Source of the DNA: Gilliamella mensalis
GTDB taxonomy: Bacteria; Pseudomonadota; Gammaproteobacteria; Enterobacterales; Orbaceae
Length of the DNA: 64,000 nt
NCBI RefSeq assembly: GCF_900103085.1
Contig: NZ_FMWR01000012.1
Coordinates: 45,987 to 109,986, forward strand
Direction: 5' to 3'
Of this stretch, positions 30,788 to 41,121 are shown piece by piece. Position numbers and translations under genes: made by a program. Below the pieces are notes generated by a model. It had not been told where the DNA came from and made no database searches. It saw nothing but the letters and a program-made list of their open reading frames with translations. How positions within the stretch are numbered: the stretch's first letter is position 1; each line of letters begins with the position of its first letter.

Positions 30788-31408
30788 ATGAGCCAAATTT
30801 TTTATATTCACCCAGATAATCCTCAAACCCGATTATTAGATCAAGTTGTTAAAATATTAAATGACGGTGGTGTTATCGCTTTTCCGACCGATTCAGGCTA
30901 TTCATTGGGTTGCTTACTGGATAACAAACATGGCGTTGATCGCATCTGCCAAATTCGTCAGCTGGATAAACATCACAATTTTACTTTAATGTGCCGTGAT
31001 CTTTCTGAGCTATCTTGCTATGCTTTTGTTGATAATACGACTTTTCGATTATTAAAAAATAATACACCGGGAAAATATGTCTTTATTTTACAAGCTAGTA
31101 AAGAGGTGCCACGTCGATTAATGAACGAAAAACGTAAAACCATTGGATTACGTGTACCAGATAATAAAATTGATTTAGCCCTACTTGAATTATTAGGGCA
31201 ACCATTAATGAGCACGACGTTAATTTTACCTAATGATGACCAAGCGCAATCCGATCCCGACGAAATAGAAGATAGAATAGGGCACCAACTTGATGCAATT
31301 GTGCATGGAGGCTATATTGGAGAACAACCCACGACTGTGATTGATTTAACTAATAGCTATCCAGAAATTATTCGTAAAGGAAGTGGAGACACTAAGCCAT
31401 TTGAATAA
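30788..31408 (+). CDS. yciO: YciO, Sua5/YrdC-family protein
   Basis: 206-residue protein of the threonylcarbamoyl-AMP synthase fold (YrdC-like), with the nucleotide-binding segment VIAFPTDSGYSLGC and basic residues IRQLDKHHNFTLMCRDLS. YciO paralogues are widespread, but their role distinct from TsaC is not settled. Sits between rnm and rluB as in E. coli. Complete. Confidence 0.9.
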   Translation: MSQIFYIHPDNPQTRLLDQVVKILNDGGVIAFPTDSGYSLGCLLDNKHGVDRICQIRQLDKHHNFTLMCRDLSELSCYAFVDNTTFRLLKNNTPGKYVFILQASKEVPRRLMNEKRKTIGLRVPDNKIDLALLELLGQPLMSTTLILPNDDQAQSDPDEIEDRIGHQLDAIVHGGYIGEQPTTVIDLTNSYPEIIRKGSGDTKPFE

Positions 31409-31489
31409 ATGACCATTTTTTATTGTCGATATTTAGGCAATAGAGTGAATAGTAAAAATGATACCTGAGAAGGTAACAGCGAGGATAAT

Positions 31490-32494
31490 ATGAAAAATAG
31501 CAGATCTACACACCCACAACGGGGCAATAAGAAAAATAGCATTAAAGCTAAAGAAAGCCAATCTTATGAAAAAACGAAAGCGTCAAGTGCACCAACTGTG
31601 ACACGAAAAACTTCAGTACATGATAATACTGAAAAACTACAAAAAATATTAGCCAATTTAGGTAATGGATCGCGCCGCGAAATTGAAGCCATGATTATGG
31701 CGGGTAAAATCAGTGTAGATGGTAAAATTGCCACTTTAGGTGATCGCGTAGATGTGAATACAAACCCTAAAATACGTATCAACGGGCATTTAGTTCAGAT
31801 TAGAAGCAAAGAGAAAGAAGTTTGTCGCGTGCTCGCTTATTACAAACCGGAAGGTGAAATTTGCTCACGTCATGATCCACAAGGTCGAGCCACTGTTTTT
31901 GAACGTTTGCCTAGGTTAAAAAATGCTCGCTGGGTCAATATTGGTAGACTTGATATTAATACATCAGGTTTATTATTATTTACAACAGATGGTGAATTAG
32001 CTAATCGCTTAATGCATCCAAGGCACGAAATTGAGCGTGAATATGCTGTGCGTGTATTTGGTAATGTGACTGATCAGCAGATTAATCAGCTTCGTAAAGG
32101 AATACAACTAGAAGATGGTCCAGCCTCATTTCAATCGATAAAAGCACAAGGCGGAGATGGGCTTAACCAATGGTTTAATGTCGTAATCACCGAAGGACGT
32201 AATCGCGAAGTGCGCCGTATGTGGGAAGCTATCGAGGTGCAAGTTAGCCGATTATTACGTATTCGTTATGGTAATATCACTTTACCCAAAGGATTATCGC
32301 GTGGAACTTGGATGGAACTGGGCATTGACTCAGTCAATTACTTACGTGAACTAGTCGGTTTACCACCAGAAGCCAAAAGCTTTACAACAAGTTCATCTTC
32401 TGACAAACGAATAGCAAGACCTAAGCGTGTAAAATTCAATCAAAATGCTAGAACTACTCGCCAACGAGTAACTCAAAAAACAACCCGAAAATAG
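31490..32494 (+). CDS. rluB: 23S rRNA pseudouridine(2605) synthase RluB
   Basis: Isomerises U2605 of 23S rRNA. 334 residues: basic N-terminal extension, S4-like RNA-binding domain (EKLQKILANLGNGSRREIEAMI), then the RsuA-type catalytic domain with the catalytic Asp in NIGRLDINTSGLLLFTTDG and GRNREVRRMWEA. The tail is rich in Arg, Lys and Thr, typical for RluB. Ribosome site GAGGATA before ATG 31490. Last gene of the rnm-yciO-rluB group. Confidence 0.93.
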   Translation: MKNSRSTHPQRGNKKNSIKAKESQSYEKTKASSAPTVTRKTSVHDNTEKLQKILANLGNGSRREIEAMIMAGKISVDGKIATLGDRVDVNTNPKIRINGHLVQIRSKEKEVCRVLAYYKPEGEICSRHDPQGRATVFERLPRLKNARWVNIGRLDINTSGLLLFTTDGELANRLMHPRHEIEREYAVRVFGNVTDQQINQLRKGIQLEDGPASFQSIKAQGGDGLNQWFNVVITEGRNREVRRMWEAIEVQVSRLLRIRYGNITLPKGLSRGTWMELGIDSVNYLRELVGLPPEAKSFTTSSSSDKRIARPKRVKFNQNARTTRQRVTQKTTRK

Positions 32495-32505
32495 CTTCCG
32501 TTTTG

Positions 32506-32540
32506 TCACCCTTAAATAAAAAACTTATTTAAGGGTGCTT
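32506..32540 (+). terminator. Probable rluB terminator
   Basis: 13-bp stem (32507-32519 with 32525-32537), 5-base loop, short T-rich tail. Starts 12 bases after the rluB stop. Confidence 0.6.
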
Positions 32541-32767
32541 GTATAACGTATAATTCATCTGTTTTCATACCCAAAATAACCGCACTCATTAACTAATAAA
32601 GATAATTAATTTGTTGCTCAACTTTAGCAAAAAAAGTTAATCAATTAGAGCGAATTTATAATAGACTCACTAACTAGCTTATTAATTAATCAAGCTCAAT
32701 TAATAGCGTTTTCATCAAAATAAATAGATGAACGAGCACAAAACTAAAATGAATTGAAAGGAAAATT

Positions 32768-34156
32768 ATGCGTATAATCATAGCTATTTTTTTTATGTTT
32801 TTATTAACTGCTTGCCATATACGTACAGCAGAAGATGCTTATAAAGAAGGAAAATATTTAGAAAGTATCAACCTATTAGGTGACAGCATTGAGGACAAAG
32901 ACCCTGCAGAATTTGGAAAACAAGATATACAACGACTGCAAAATATAGTCAGTAATGTCATGCAACATTATGAAACAAGCCTTTTAAACACCAATAACTC
33001 GGATTATGCCACACGAATAAAATGCTACGAAAACCTATTAGCCATGAAAATGCGATTAACTGATCGTTTTTATAGCCAAGAAATTAGTTTTTTCGATAAC
33101 AAATATGACACTACTCAATTACAACAAAATATTGCTAAAGAGTACTACAATTATGGCAATTCAATCACTGGCACCGACAGTGAAAGTTATAGAATAAGAG
33201 CCGATTTATATGGAAAAGGGCTTGAGCAATATAACTATAAAAATATTGAAAGTTTGTACAATAATGCCAATACAAAATATATGCAACTTGCGGCTAAAGA
33301 GTATTATGATCAAGGCAAAATGTTAGAACGGCAAGGTAATTATCAAGCGGCAGCCGAGGCATTTAATAACGCATCGGCGGTATATGAACCGCTTGGTAAG
33401 TACAAAGATAGTGATAAACTTTCTATAGATAATGATAGAAAATACTCTACTCAACAAGCAGAGATTGCTTATGAACAAGCACAACAACTAGCAAAGACTG
33501 CAACGCATCGTTATCAATTTCGTGAAATTGCTAAATATTACGCCTCGGCTGCTTCTACTTATCGTCAATACGGATCATTTCGTGATGCAAATTCACAAGC
33601 AGATAAATATACCAAAAAAGGAAAAATTAAAGTTTATTATAATTCTTTAGAGTTAAAATCTTTTGTGTTAGATATCTTAAGTAAGGACTTTATAGAATTT
33701 GTTATTTATCAACCAAGTCAGGCAGATATTACAATCCGAATTACGACAAACGTTGAATTTGCTGATCTTGGGCAATCAGTTAATAATGAAACCAAAACCG
33801 AACAAGTCTTTGATAAATTTGTTGAAGTGTCTGACGAAAACGGCAATAAAAAGCAAGTTAAAACCTACAAAGATCAGCAATTTAATTTAAAAACGGTGAC
33901 ACATAGCAATAAATTAACCTTGACCACTGAAATTGATGTTCATGGCGTCTATAGTTACAGTAAAAAATTTGACATTGTTCAAACATCGGCAAAACATGAT
34001 TATATCTATTCTGGTAATGTGCCCTCTAATTTGCGCAACCATAGTGAAGGAGTGTTGAAAACTAAAGATAGCTTGCTTCAAGCAGCAAAAGAACAGCAAT
34101 TAACCGAACTAAAATCACGGTTTGACGATATTATTAGAGATCTTTCATATTTATAA
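32768..34156 (+). CDS. Putative TPR-like lipoprotein of unknown function
   Basis: 462 residues with a short signal peptide and lipobox LLTAC (lipidated Cys16), so probably anchored in the outer or inner membrane. Residues 20-285 are helical with repeated short motifs (AYKEGKYLESINL, YYDQGKMLERQGNYQAAAEAFNNA, YYASAASTYRQYGSFRDA) that look like TPR/Sel1-type repeats. A beta-rich C-terminal third (about 290-430) follows. I do not recognise a specific family. Ribosome site GGAAAATT before ATG 32768; own terminator downstream. Monocistronic. Confidence 0.75.
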   Translation: MRIIIAIFFMFLLTACHIRTAEDAYKEGKYLESINLLGDSIEDKDPAEFGKQDIQRLQNIVSNVMQHYETSLLNTNNSDYATRIKCYENLLAMKMRLTDRFYSQEISFFDNKYDTTQLQQNIAKEYYNYGNSITGTDSESYRIRADLYGKGLEQYNYKNIESLYNNANTKYMQLAAKEYYDQGKMLERQGNYQAAAEAFNNASAVYEPLGKYKDSDKLSIDNDRKYSTQQAEIAYEQAQQLAKTATHRYQFREIAKYYASAASTYRQYGSFRDANSQADKYTKKGKIKVYYNSLELKSFVLDILSKDFIEFVIYQPSQADITIRITTNVEFADLGQSVNNETKTEQVFDKFVEVSDENGNKKQVKTYKDQQFNLKTVTHSNKLTLTTEIDVHGVYSYSKKFDIVQTSAKHDYIYSGNVPSNLRNHSEGVLKTKDSLLQAAKEQQLTELKSRFDDIIRDLSYL

Positions 34157-34231
34157 CTAATTGAAGTTTATATTTAAATTTTTAGAAAAGATAATCTAAT
34201 CACATCTGTGTGATGCGAAGAAAAATAACAT

Positions 34232-34270
34232 CCCACAAACAACATTATTTTGTTTGTGGGGTTTTTATTT
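34232..34270. terminator. Bidirectional terminator, lipoprotein and amidohydrolase
   Basis: 11-bp stem (34232-34242 with 34250-34260) followed by G-TTTTTATTT on the plus strand. The minus strand also has a T-rich tail, so it may serve both converging genes. Confidence 0.75.
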
Positions 34271-34285
34271 AATAAAGATGATTAG

Positions 34286-35302
34286 CTATTCAAGCCCAAG
34301 CACCATTCGTCCATTTTTGGTTGCTACATTAATTACATTATCTAAATCAGTATAACGACATCCGGTCACTAACAATTTAAGCTCTTCCCACATATTGCCA
34401 GTTGAGAATGGCAACATATAGTCACTAACATTATCTGTACCAATGGCAACAGGAATACCAGCAGCAGCTAGTTCATCAACTGGGGTGAGTGAGTTACGAG
34501 TAGGGCCTTGTTCTTCGCGGCGTGGGCTATCGATCCAAGCAAAAGGGCAGGCAATGACCATCATTTTGGCTTCTTTCATTTTTTTATAGAGTTTTTGGCG
34601 ATATTCTAAACTGTGGGCTGTGATCGAAATGCTATGAATAGCAACAACGCGACCATGCATACCATGTTCAAGGGTTTTATCGGTAAGCTGTTCCGTTTCG
34701 ATCTCATCTTGGGAATTAAACTGGTCAACATGTACATGCACCATTTTGCCTAATGATTTACCTGTTTGCATTAGTACATCAAGATGTTTAAGTCCCATTC
34801 CTTCACCATGATCGCGCTCATCACGACGTGGTAAACCGCCAATAATATCAACTAAATCAGCACCTTTATCGAACCAATAACGCGCCTGTTTATCGATAAC
34901 GCCTTTGAGTGTTTGATTGACTAATTTTATAGTGATGTCATTTTTATAGGTTTCGCGTGCTCTTAACGCCCCTTTAATTGCTCGTTCTTGAGCGATAGGG
35001 TCAATATCAACAAACGATCCCATTGCACTTACGCCTTGCTCAATCATCCGTTCAACCGCCATACTAAAATGACGATAGTAATCGTCTTCGCTCATTGATG
35101 CTTTGACTTTATCTAATGTATCCCATTTTTCAATTAAGGTCTGTTTTTGATAAACATCAAAACTATCAACCGAAATAGTAAAAGCACGATCGGCATGCAT
35201 ATGTGCATTAACCCATCCGTCATTTTGTTTAATTTTATTCATTAAATAGGCTTTTAAACTTTGGTCTCTTGTGGTTAACAACATATTTTTATGTTCAATC
35301 AT
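34286..35302 (-). CDS. Amidohydrolase-family deaminase/hydrolase
   Basis: 338-residue metal-dependent hydrolase of the cytosine-deaminase-like branch of amidohydrolases. Metal-ligand motifs in order: NAHMHADRAF (HxH), HVHVDQF, IHSIS and GTDNVSDYM. Substrate unknown; E. coli CodA is a distant relative but the length and details differ. No operon partner. Its leader holds a terminator-like hairpin 60 bases before the start, which suggests attenuation. Confidence 0.8.
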   Translation of the reverse strand: MIEHKNMLLTTRDQSLKAYLMNKIKQNDGWVNAHMHADRAFTISVDSFDVYQKQTLIEKWDTLDKVKASMSEDDYYRHFSMAVERMIEQGVSAMGSFVDIDPIAQERAIKGALRARETYKNDITIKLVNQTLKGVIDKQARYWFDKGADLVDIIGGLPRRDERDHGEGMGLKHLDVLMQTGKSLGKMVHVHVDQFNSQDEIETEQLTDKTLEHGMHGRVVAIHSISITAHSLEYRQKLYKKMKEAKMMVIACPFAWIDSPRREEQGPTRNSLTPVDELAAAGIPVAIGTDNVSDYMLPFSTGNMWEELKLLVTGCRYTDLDNVINVATKNGRMVLGLE

Positions 35303-35759
35303 AATGTGCCTCTACAATTTAATCATTTTAAATAAAGTGGATAAAACCGAGCAGAGTAGGCAAAAAAAATCCCCCAAAAAGGAGGATAAAAGAAATATCA
35401 ATAATTTTATTGTTTAGGATTATTGATTTACAAGTGTTCATTGTGCTTACGTCTTGTCGATTAAAAACTGCAAAAATTTTAACCAAAATATTTATAATAG
35501 CAAGCACTATAATTAATAAAATATATAAATAAATGAAATAGTTAAAGTATTATTTTTTAGATTTTCTACTATATAAAAGCATTTTATAAAATGCTAATTA
35601 CCGATAAAAATAAGAATTTAAATGATAACTTATTATTTAATAATAATAATTAAACGTCACAAAAATGAGATTATTCATTTCATTATTCTATTTTAGATTC
35701 TTCGTCATACTAAGCGTATAGTGTGCTAATCAATTATTTTGAAATAGAGGAGAGTTAAT
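35303..35759. other. Divergent intergenic region, amidohydrolase and ygiN-like gene
   Basis: About 455 very AT-rich bases with no gene. Near the left end lies the minus-strand hairpin listed separately. GAAATAGAGGAGAG at 35741-35754 is the ribosome site of the plus-strand gene. Confidence 0.4.
35362..35386 (-). terminator. Terminator-like hairpin in the amidohydrolase leader
   Basis: On the minus strand TCCTCC-TTTTT-GGGGGA forms a 6-bp stem (one G-U) followed by eight T. It is upstream of the amidohydrolase start (35302) with no minus-strand gene before it, so it would end transcription prematurely: an attenuator candidate. Confidence 0.5.
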
Positions 35760-36050
35760 ATGAGTCAATTAAATATTGTAGCTACAATTACCATTAAACC
35801 AGAATTTTATGAGGAATTTCAACCGATATTTAAACGATTAGTCACAGGTAGCAGGGCCGAAACAGGTTGTGTACGCTATGAACTTAATCAAAGCATTGAT
35901 AACCCCAATATCTTTATTGTGATCGAAACATGGGCTTCACAGCAGGCAATTGATTTTCATAATGTAACACCTCATTTTATCGAATTTGCCAATTTTGCTA
36001 AAGATCATGTTGATGGATTAGAGATTAATATTGTTAAACAAATCATGTAA
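35760..36050 (+). CDS. YgiN-like antibiotic-biosynthesis-monooxygenase domain protein
   Basis: 96-residue ferredoxin-like ABM-domain protein: VATITIKPEFYEEFQPIFKRLV, ETGCVRYELNQS, IVIETWASQQAIDFHN. The family includes the quinol monooxygenase YgiN and heme or polyketide oxygenases. Substrate cannot be told from sequence. Strong GAGGAGAG ribosome site. Single gene. Confidence 0.85.
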   Translation: MSQLNIVATITIKPEFYEEFQPIFKRLVTGSRAETGCVRYELNQSIDNPNIFIVIETWASQQAIDFHNVTPHFIEFANFAKDHVDGLEINIVKQIM

Positions 36051-36080
36051 CTTGAAAGTTTAACATACTAAATATATTAG

Positions 36081-36114
36081 CAAAAATGCCACCTATGCAT
36101 TCACAATAGGTGGC
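36081..36114 (-). terminator. argS terminator
   Basis: 9-bp stem (36088-36096 with 36106-36114), followed on the minus strand by ATTTTTG. Lies 8 bases past the argS stop. Confidence 0.75.
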
Positions 36115-36121
36115 GGTTTAA

Positions 36122-37855
36122 CTACATTTTATCAACCGTCTTAATACCTAACATATCAAGACCAATTTTCAGTGTTTTCGCTGTTAAACAAGCCAATTTC
36201 AAGCGGCTTTGCTTCAAGCTTTCGCTGTCGGCCGTTAAAATTGGGCAGTTTTCATAAAAACTTGAAAACAGCGTTGCAATGTCATAAAGATAAGCACAAA
36301 GAACATGTGGTGTACCTTCTCTTGCCACGGTTGAAATAGTTTCGTCAAATTGAATTAAACGAATTGCTAAGGCTCGCTCTTTATCGGTTTCTAAACTAAT
36401 ATTACCTGTTAAGCTTTCTTCGGTAATATTCGATTTTTTAAATATTGATAACACTCTGGTATAAGCATATTGTAAATAAGGTGCGGTATTGCCTTCAAAT
36501 GACAGCATATTATCCCAATCAAAAACATAATCGGTGGTACGATTTTTAGAAAGATCGGCATATTTAACTGCACCAATAGCCACTGCATCGACGATTTCGG
36601 CAAGCTCGCTTTCAGTTACGTCAGGATTTTTGCTACGAATTAATGTTGTCGCACGTTCACAAGCTTCATCTAGCAAATCATTTAATTTTACGGTATCGCC
36701 AGAACGTGTTTTAAATGGTTTACCGTCTTTACCTAGCATCATACCGAACATATGGTGTTCAAGTTTTAAAGATTCTGGCACATAGTCGGCTTTATGAATA
36801 ATTGCCCACACTTGCTCCAAGTGCTGATGTTGGCGAGAATCCGTATAATAAAGGATGCGATCAGCGTGTAATGTTTCGTAACGGTATTTTGCACAAGCAA
36901 TATCGGTTGTTGCATAAAGATAGCCACCATCCCGCTTTTGGATGATAACCCCCATCGGTTCACCTTCTTTGTTTTTATACTCATCTAAAAACACAACTAT
37001 TGCGCCTTCACTTTCAACGGCAAGCCCTTTTTGTTTTAAATCGGCAACAATACCCGGTAGCATACTGTTATAGATGCTTTCGCCCATGGTGTCTTCAACT
37101 GTTAACGTAACATTTAAACGTTTATAAGTGGCAATATTTTGCGTCATGGTAATATCAACCAATTTTCGCCACATATCACGACAATACTCATCACCGCCTT
37201 GCAGCTTGACCACATAATTACGGGCTTTTTCGGCAAACACTTCGTCTTCATCATAATGTTTTTTGGCAGCGCGATAGAAGGATTCTAAATCAGATAGCGC
37301 CATATCATTGGCATGCTCATTTTGCATTTTTTCAAGATACGCAATTAACATACCAAATTGTGTTCCCCAATCACCAACATGGTTAGCACGAATAACGTTA
37401 TGCCCTAAAAAGGATAATAGTCGGACACTAGCATCACCAATAATGGTTGACCGCAAATGCCCAACATGCATCTCTTTTGCAACATTAGGCGCAGAATAAT
37501 CAACCACAATTGTTTGTGATTTTGCAGGTAAAGTAATATTAAGTTTATCACTGTTTATAGCAACTTCGTTTTGTTCAGCAATCCAACTATTTTTCAAAAA
37601 GATATTAATAAAGCCAGGACCGGCAATTTCGATTTTTTCAGCAATATCATCAATATCAAGATGTTGTAAAACCGCCTGAGCAAGATTTCGAGGGGGCATC
37701 CCCATTTTTTTAGCCACAGACATAATGCCATTCGCTTGATAATCACCAAATTGTACTTTAGCTGATTGCTTAATTAGAGCGTCGCAGTTTTTATCTGCAC
37801 CTGCCATAATCATAGCTTGCGAAACACGTTGCGTTAATAATTGTTGAATATTCAC
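36122..37855 (-). CDS. argS: Arginyl-tRNA synthetase
   Basis: Class I synthetase charging tRNA-Arg. 577 residues. N-terminal domain begins [18 protein letters not shown]; the HIGH-type motif is HVGHLRS in [17 protein letters not shown]; the C-terminal anticodon-binding domain ends [16 protein letters not shown], very like E. coli. The start is GTG at 37855, supported by the family N-terminus. Single gene. Confidence 0.97.
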   Translation of the reverse strand: MNIQQLLTQRVSQAMIMAGADKNCDALIKQSAKVQFGDYQANGIMSVAKKMGMPPRNLAQAVLQHLDIDDIAEKIEIAGPGFINIFLKNSWIAEQNEVAINSDKLNITLPAKSQTIVVDYSAPNVAKEMHVGHLRSTIIGDASVRLLSFLGHNVIRANHVGDWGTQFGMLIAYLEKMQNEHANDMALSDLESFYRAAKKHYDEDEVFAEKARNYVVKLQGGDEYCRDMWRKLVDITMTQNIATYKRLNVTLTVEDTMGESIYNSMLPGIVADLKQKGLAVESEGAIVVFLDEYKNKEGEPMGVIIQKRDGGYLYATTDIACAKYRYETLHADRILYYTDSRQHQHLEQVWAIIHKADYVPESLKLEHHMFGMMLGKDGKPFKTRSGDTVKLNDLLDEACERATTLIRSKNPDVTESELAEIVDAVAIGAVKYADLSKNRTTDYVFDWDNMLSFEGNTAPYLQYAYTRVLSIFKKSNITEESLTGNISLETDKERALAIRLIQFDETISTVAREGTPHVLCAYLYDIATLFSSFYENCPILTADSESLKQSRLKLACLTAKTLKIGLDMLGIKTVDKM

Positions 37856-38388
37856 ACTAAACCTAACTGATTGTAAGAAAATGCCAATATAATACCGACA
37901 AAGTGTCGGATTGTCACTGTTCGTATAAGCGGAGGGTTCTTTTTAATAAAAAAAGAATGTATAAAATTTAAGTAAAATTGCTACGCTAGCTTAATGATAA
38001 TAGACTTTAATCAAACACTAAATTCTCGCCCGAAAGCCACTTGCTTTCATAACAAAATCATCAAACAAAAATATCAATAAAACCAATTTGATACCTAAGA
38101 TTTTTTATAACGCAAAACACGCTGATTTTTCACAATACCTAAACGTTAACAGTGTTATTTATTCTGTGTCGGAATATGTCTGACAACAGACAATTGAGAT
38201 TAAGTTATTGATAGGCTTAATGGCAAGTTTATATCGGTCTGTTTTTAAGCATTTAGTATGGTAAGGGGATTTGTTGTTAAAAATAATATAAAATCTATAA
38301 AATAATATGATGTTTTTTTAAGCTTTCATTACCTTTTATCTGTTTCGTTATTTACAATCCTCATACTAACCACTACACTAACTTATGT
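37856..38388. other. Intergenic region between argS and the TPP riboswitch
   Basis: About 530 AT-rich bases with promoters for argS (minus) and thiBPQ (plus). Two dyads are visible: CCGACA-AAG-TGTCGG at 37896-37910, about 40 bases before argS, and an imperfect TGTCGGA/TCTGACA pair near 38166. No gene. Confidence 0.4.
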
Positions 38389-38482
38389 TCTCAACGGGGT
38401 GCCCAGTGGGGCTGAGAATGTTAGATAGACTAACGTAACCCGTCGAACCTGAACTGGATCATGCCAGCGGAGGGATTTGAGT
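38389..38482 (+). promoter_or_regulatory. TPP riboswitch (THI element)
   Basis: Conserved blocks in order: CTCAACGGGGTGC, GGGGCTGAGAATG (pyrimidine-sensing helix with CUGAGA), CCCGTCGAACCTGAACTGG, ATGCCAGCGGAGGGA, and closing TTGAG that pairs with the opening CTCAA. It lies about 50 bases before the thiB ATG. When thiamine diphosphate is bound it is expected to repress the importer, in this group usually by hiding the ribosome site. Confidence 0.95.
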
Positions 38483-38533
38483 TATTCCACTTGCTCAAAC
38501 CTTTTGTCTTTTATTGGCTATTTTGGAGGCAAA

Positions 38534-39529
38534 ATGTTTTGTAAAAAATTGTTATTATCTTTATTGTTTTCTGTCCCTTTCTTGGCAAATGCTGCCAATG
38601 TAAAACCTACATTAACTGTTTATACTTATAACTCTTTTATTTCAGAGTGGGGACCGGGGCAAGAGATTGAAAAAGGATTTGAAGCTCAGTGCGACTGCCA
38701 ACTTGAAATTGTTGCATTAGGCGATGGGGTGGCGGTTTTAAATCGAATTCGCCTTGAAGGGAATAGAACCAATGCCGATGTGATCTTAGGGTTAGACAAT
38801 AACCTTTTAGATCAAGCCAAACAGGCAGGTATTGTTATTCCTCATCAAATCAGTAAGCCAAATAATTTAAATACCGACTGGTGGGATAGTAATTTTATGC
38901 CTTATGATTTTGGTTATTTTGCCTTTATTTATGATCAGCAAAAGATTAGTAACCCGCCACGCACTATGCATGAATTAGTTGATAATAAAGCCAATTGGAA
39001 GATTATTTATCAAGATCCAAGAACCAGTACACCTGGCTTAGGTTTATTATTTTGGATAAAGAATATATATGGTGATGATGCGGCATCTGCATGGCAAAAA
39101 ATAGCTAACAATACTGTGACTGTGACCAAAGGTTGGAGCGAAGCTTACGGTCTATTTTTAAAAGGTGAAGCTGATTTTGTGCTTAGTTATAGCACTTCAC
39201 CTGTGGCTCATATTATGAATAATAATGATCATCGTTATACCGCGGCTATTTTTGACGAAGGTCACTATCGACAAGTTGAAGTTGCTGGTATTACCAAATA
39301 CAGTCAGAACCCAGAATTGGCACGTGCTTTTTTAAAATATTTATTAACACCGAATGTTCAACGCCAAATCGCTGAAAAAAACTTCATGTATCCTATAGTC
39401 AATACGCCATTATCCGAAGCTTTTAAAGAGATTAAACCAGTCAATAAAGCACTAGAGTTTGATTCTAAACAGGTTGAACAGAATCAAAAAGCGTGGGTTC
39501 GTGAATGGAAATCTACTATTAGTAAGTAG
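38534..39529 (+). CDS. thiB: Thiamine-binding periplasmic protein ThiB
   Basis: Substrate-binding protein of the thiamine/TMP/TPP ABC importer. 331 residues from ATG 38534, with GGAGG 4 bases before it. A longer frame opening at 38477 would run into the riboswitch. Signal peptide MFCKKLLLSLLFSVPFLANA, then LTVYTYNSFISEWGPGQ and AEADFVLSYSTSPVAH-type binding segments, as in E. coli TbpA. First gene of thiBPQ. Confidence 0.93.
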   Translation: MFCKKLLLSLLFSVPFLANAANVKPTLTVYTYNSFISEWGPGQEIEKGFEAQCDCQLEIVALGDGVAVLNRIRLEGNRTNADVILGLDNNLLDQAKQAGIVIPHQISKPNNLNTDWWDSNFMPYDFGYFAFIYDQQKISNPPRTMHELVDNKANWKIIYQDPRTSTPGLGLLFWIKNIYGDDAASAWQKIANNTVTVTKGWSEAYGLFLKGEADFVLSYSTSPVAHIMNNNDHRYTAAIFDEGHYRQVEVAGITKYSQNPELARAFLKYLLTPNVQRQIAEKNFMYPIVNTPLSEAFKEIKPVNKALEFDSKQVEQNQKAWVREWKSTISK

Positions 39530-39543
39530 TTTTATTTAACCTA

Positions 39544-41121
39544 ATGTTGAAATTAAGAACATTACTTCCAGGTCTTAGCGCTGCAAGCTTCATCTTAATG
39601 GTATTAGGCACAGGGCTATTTGCCCTTGGCTTGGTCGCTATCGAGTCTAATAATTTAACTGTCTATTTTGATAGTTATTTAATGCATGTGATTTGGATAA
39701 CGGTATTTCAAGCAACGCTATCGACACTATTATCTGTCTTATCGGCAATACTAATGGCAAAAGCCTTATCAATGGTCGATTTTTTTGGTAAACGGTTATT
39801 GTTACGCATGATGCCTATTACCTTTATTCTACCCACCCTTGTTGTGGTAACTGGGCTGTTGTCTATTTACGGAAAACATGGCTTATTGGCTTGGATTTTT
39901 GATTGTTTGGATTTACCTTTTATTGATTCTATTTATGGCTTAAAAGGTATATTACTTGCGCATGTGTTTCTTAATTTTCCGTATGCTTGTTGTTTATTTT
40001 ACCAAACCTTAAATAATGTGCCTGTCGCACACAAACAGCTAGCGACACAGTTAAATTTTTCGAGTTTTACTTATTTTAAATTGGTTGAATGGCCACTACT
40101 ACGTCGGCAATTGTTCCCGATGGCATCGCTTATTTTTATGCTTTGTTTTTCGAGTTTTGCTATTGTATTAACGCTTGGTGGTGGGCCCAAATATACCACA
40201 ATTGAAGTGGCTATTTATCAATCTATTCGTGAGTTTGATTTGATACAAGCTGTATTTTTAGCCTGTTTGCAGTTAGTTTGTTGTGTTAGTTTTATGCGGT
40301 TGATGCAAAAAACAAATTATAACAAAAAACTTAGTGCGAATTACGTTAGGCAAAATTATTGTGTGCCTGTTTCGTTTCACTTAACTTTGTTGAGTATCGT
40401 TATTATTGTTATTGGTGGGCTATTTATTGTGTTGCCCATCATCACCATACTTATTGAAGGCATTTATTTTTTTCAGTGGTCGTTTTTTACGGCGGCTTTT
40501 CAACGAGCTGTTATGTTTTCAGTATTAATTGCTTTCGGATCGGCAATAATTGGTATGCTACTTGCTTTATTATTACTTTATACCAATAGCCGATTATTGA
40601 TTAATCAGCAAATACAGTGGAGCAATCGATTAATGTTTGTGGGATCGCTGATTTTAATTGTTCCAAGCATGGCACTGGCATCGGGTCTGTTTTTATTGTT
40701 ATTTCCCTACGCGTATAGTTCTGTATTTGTGTGTGGCTTAATTATGTTGTGTAATGGCTTAATGGCATTACCTTTTGTATTAAAAAATCTTGCCGCACCA
40801 ATGTATGATGTGACCGCACGCTACTGGCAATTAACTCAATCACTCAATATTGATGGTTTGTTGCATTTTTATTTGATTGAATACAAAGCGCTAAAAAAAT
40901 TAATCGTTCGGAGCTTTGCTTTTTCCGCAATATTATCGTTGGGTGATTTTGGTATTATTGCGTTATTTGGTGGGCAGTCCGTGACTACGTTACCCTATTA
41001 TTTATATGAACAAATATCGCATTATTATTATCAAGAAAGCACCGTAACGGCTGCATTATTGTTAATCTTATCTTTTAGTTTACTGGTTGTAATAGATCAT
41101 GATCGAGCTGAATCACATTAA
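39544..41121 (+). CDS. thiP: Thiamine ABC transporter permease ThiP
   Basis: 525-residue inner-membrane protein with two fused permease halves, about twelve hydrophobic helices and two EAA-type cytoplasmic loops (around LNFSSFTYFKLVEWPLLRRQL and LTQSLNIDGLLHFYLIEYKALK). Forms the channel for ThiB-delivered thiamine. Starts 15 bases after thiB and overlaps thiQ by 23 bases, indicating translational coupling. Confidence 0.92.
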   Translation: MLKLRTLLPGLSAASFILMVLGTGLFALGLVAIESNNLTVYFDSYLMHVIWITVFQATLSTLLSVLSAILMAKALSMVDFFGKRLLLRMMPITFILPTLVVVTGLLSIYGKHGLLAWIFDCLDLPFIDSIYGLKGILLAHVFLNFPYACCLFYQTLNNVPVAHKQLATQLNFSSFTYFKLVEWPLLRRQLFPMASLIFMLCFSSFAIVLTLGGGPKYTTIEVAIYQSIREFDLIQAVFLACLQLVCCVSFMRLMQKTNYNKKLSANYVRQNYCVPVSFHLTLLSIVIIVIGGLFIVLPIITILIEGIYFFQWSFFTAAFQRAVMFSVLIAFGSAIIGMLLALLLLYTNSRLLINQQIQWSNRLMFVGSLILIVPSMALASGLFLLLFPYAYSSVFVCGLIMLCNGLMALPFVLKNLAAPMYDVTARYWQLTQSLNIDGLLHFYLIEYKALKKLIVRSFAFSAILSLGDFGIIALFGGQSVTTLPYYLYEQISHYYYQESTVTAALLLILSFSLLVVIDHDRAESH

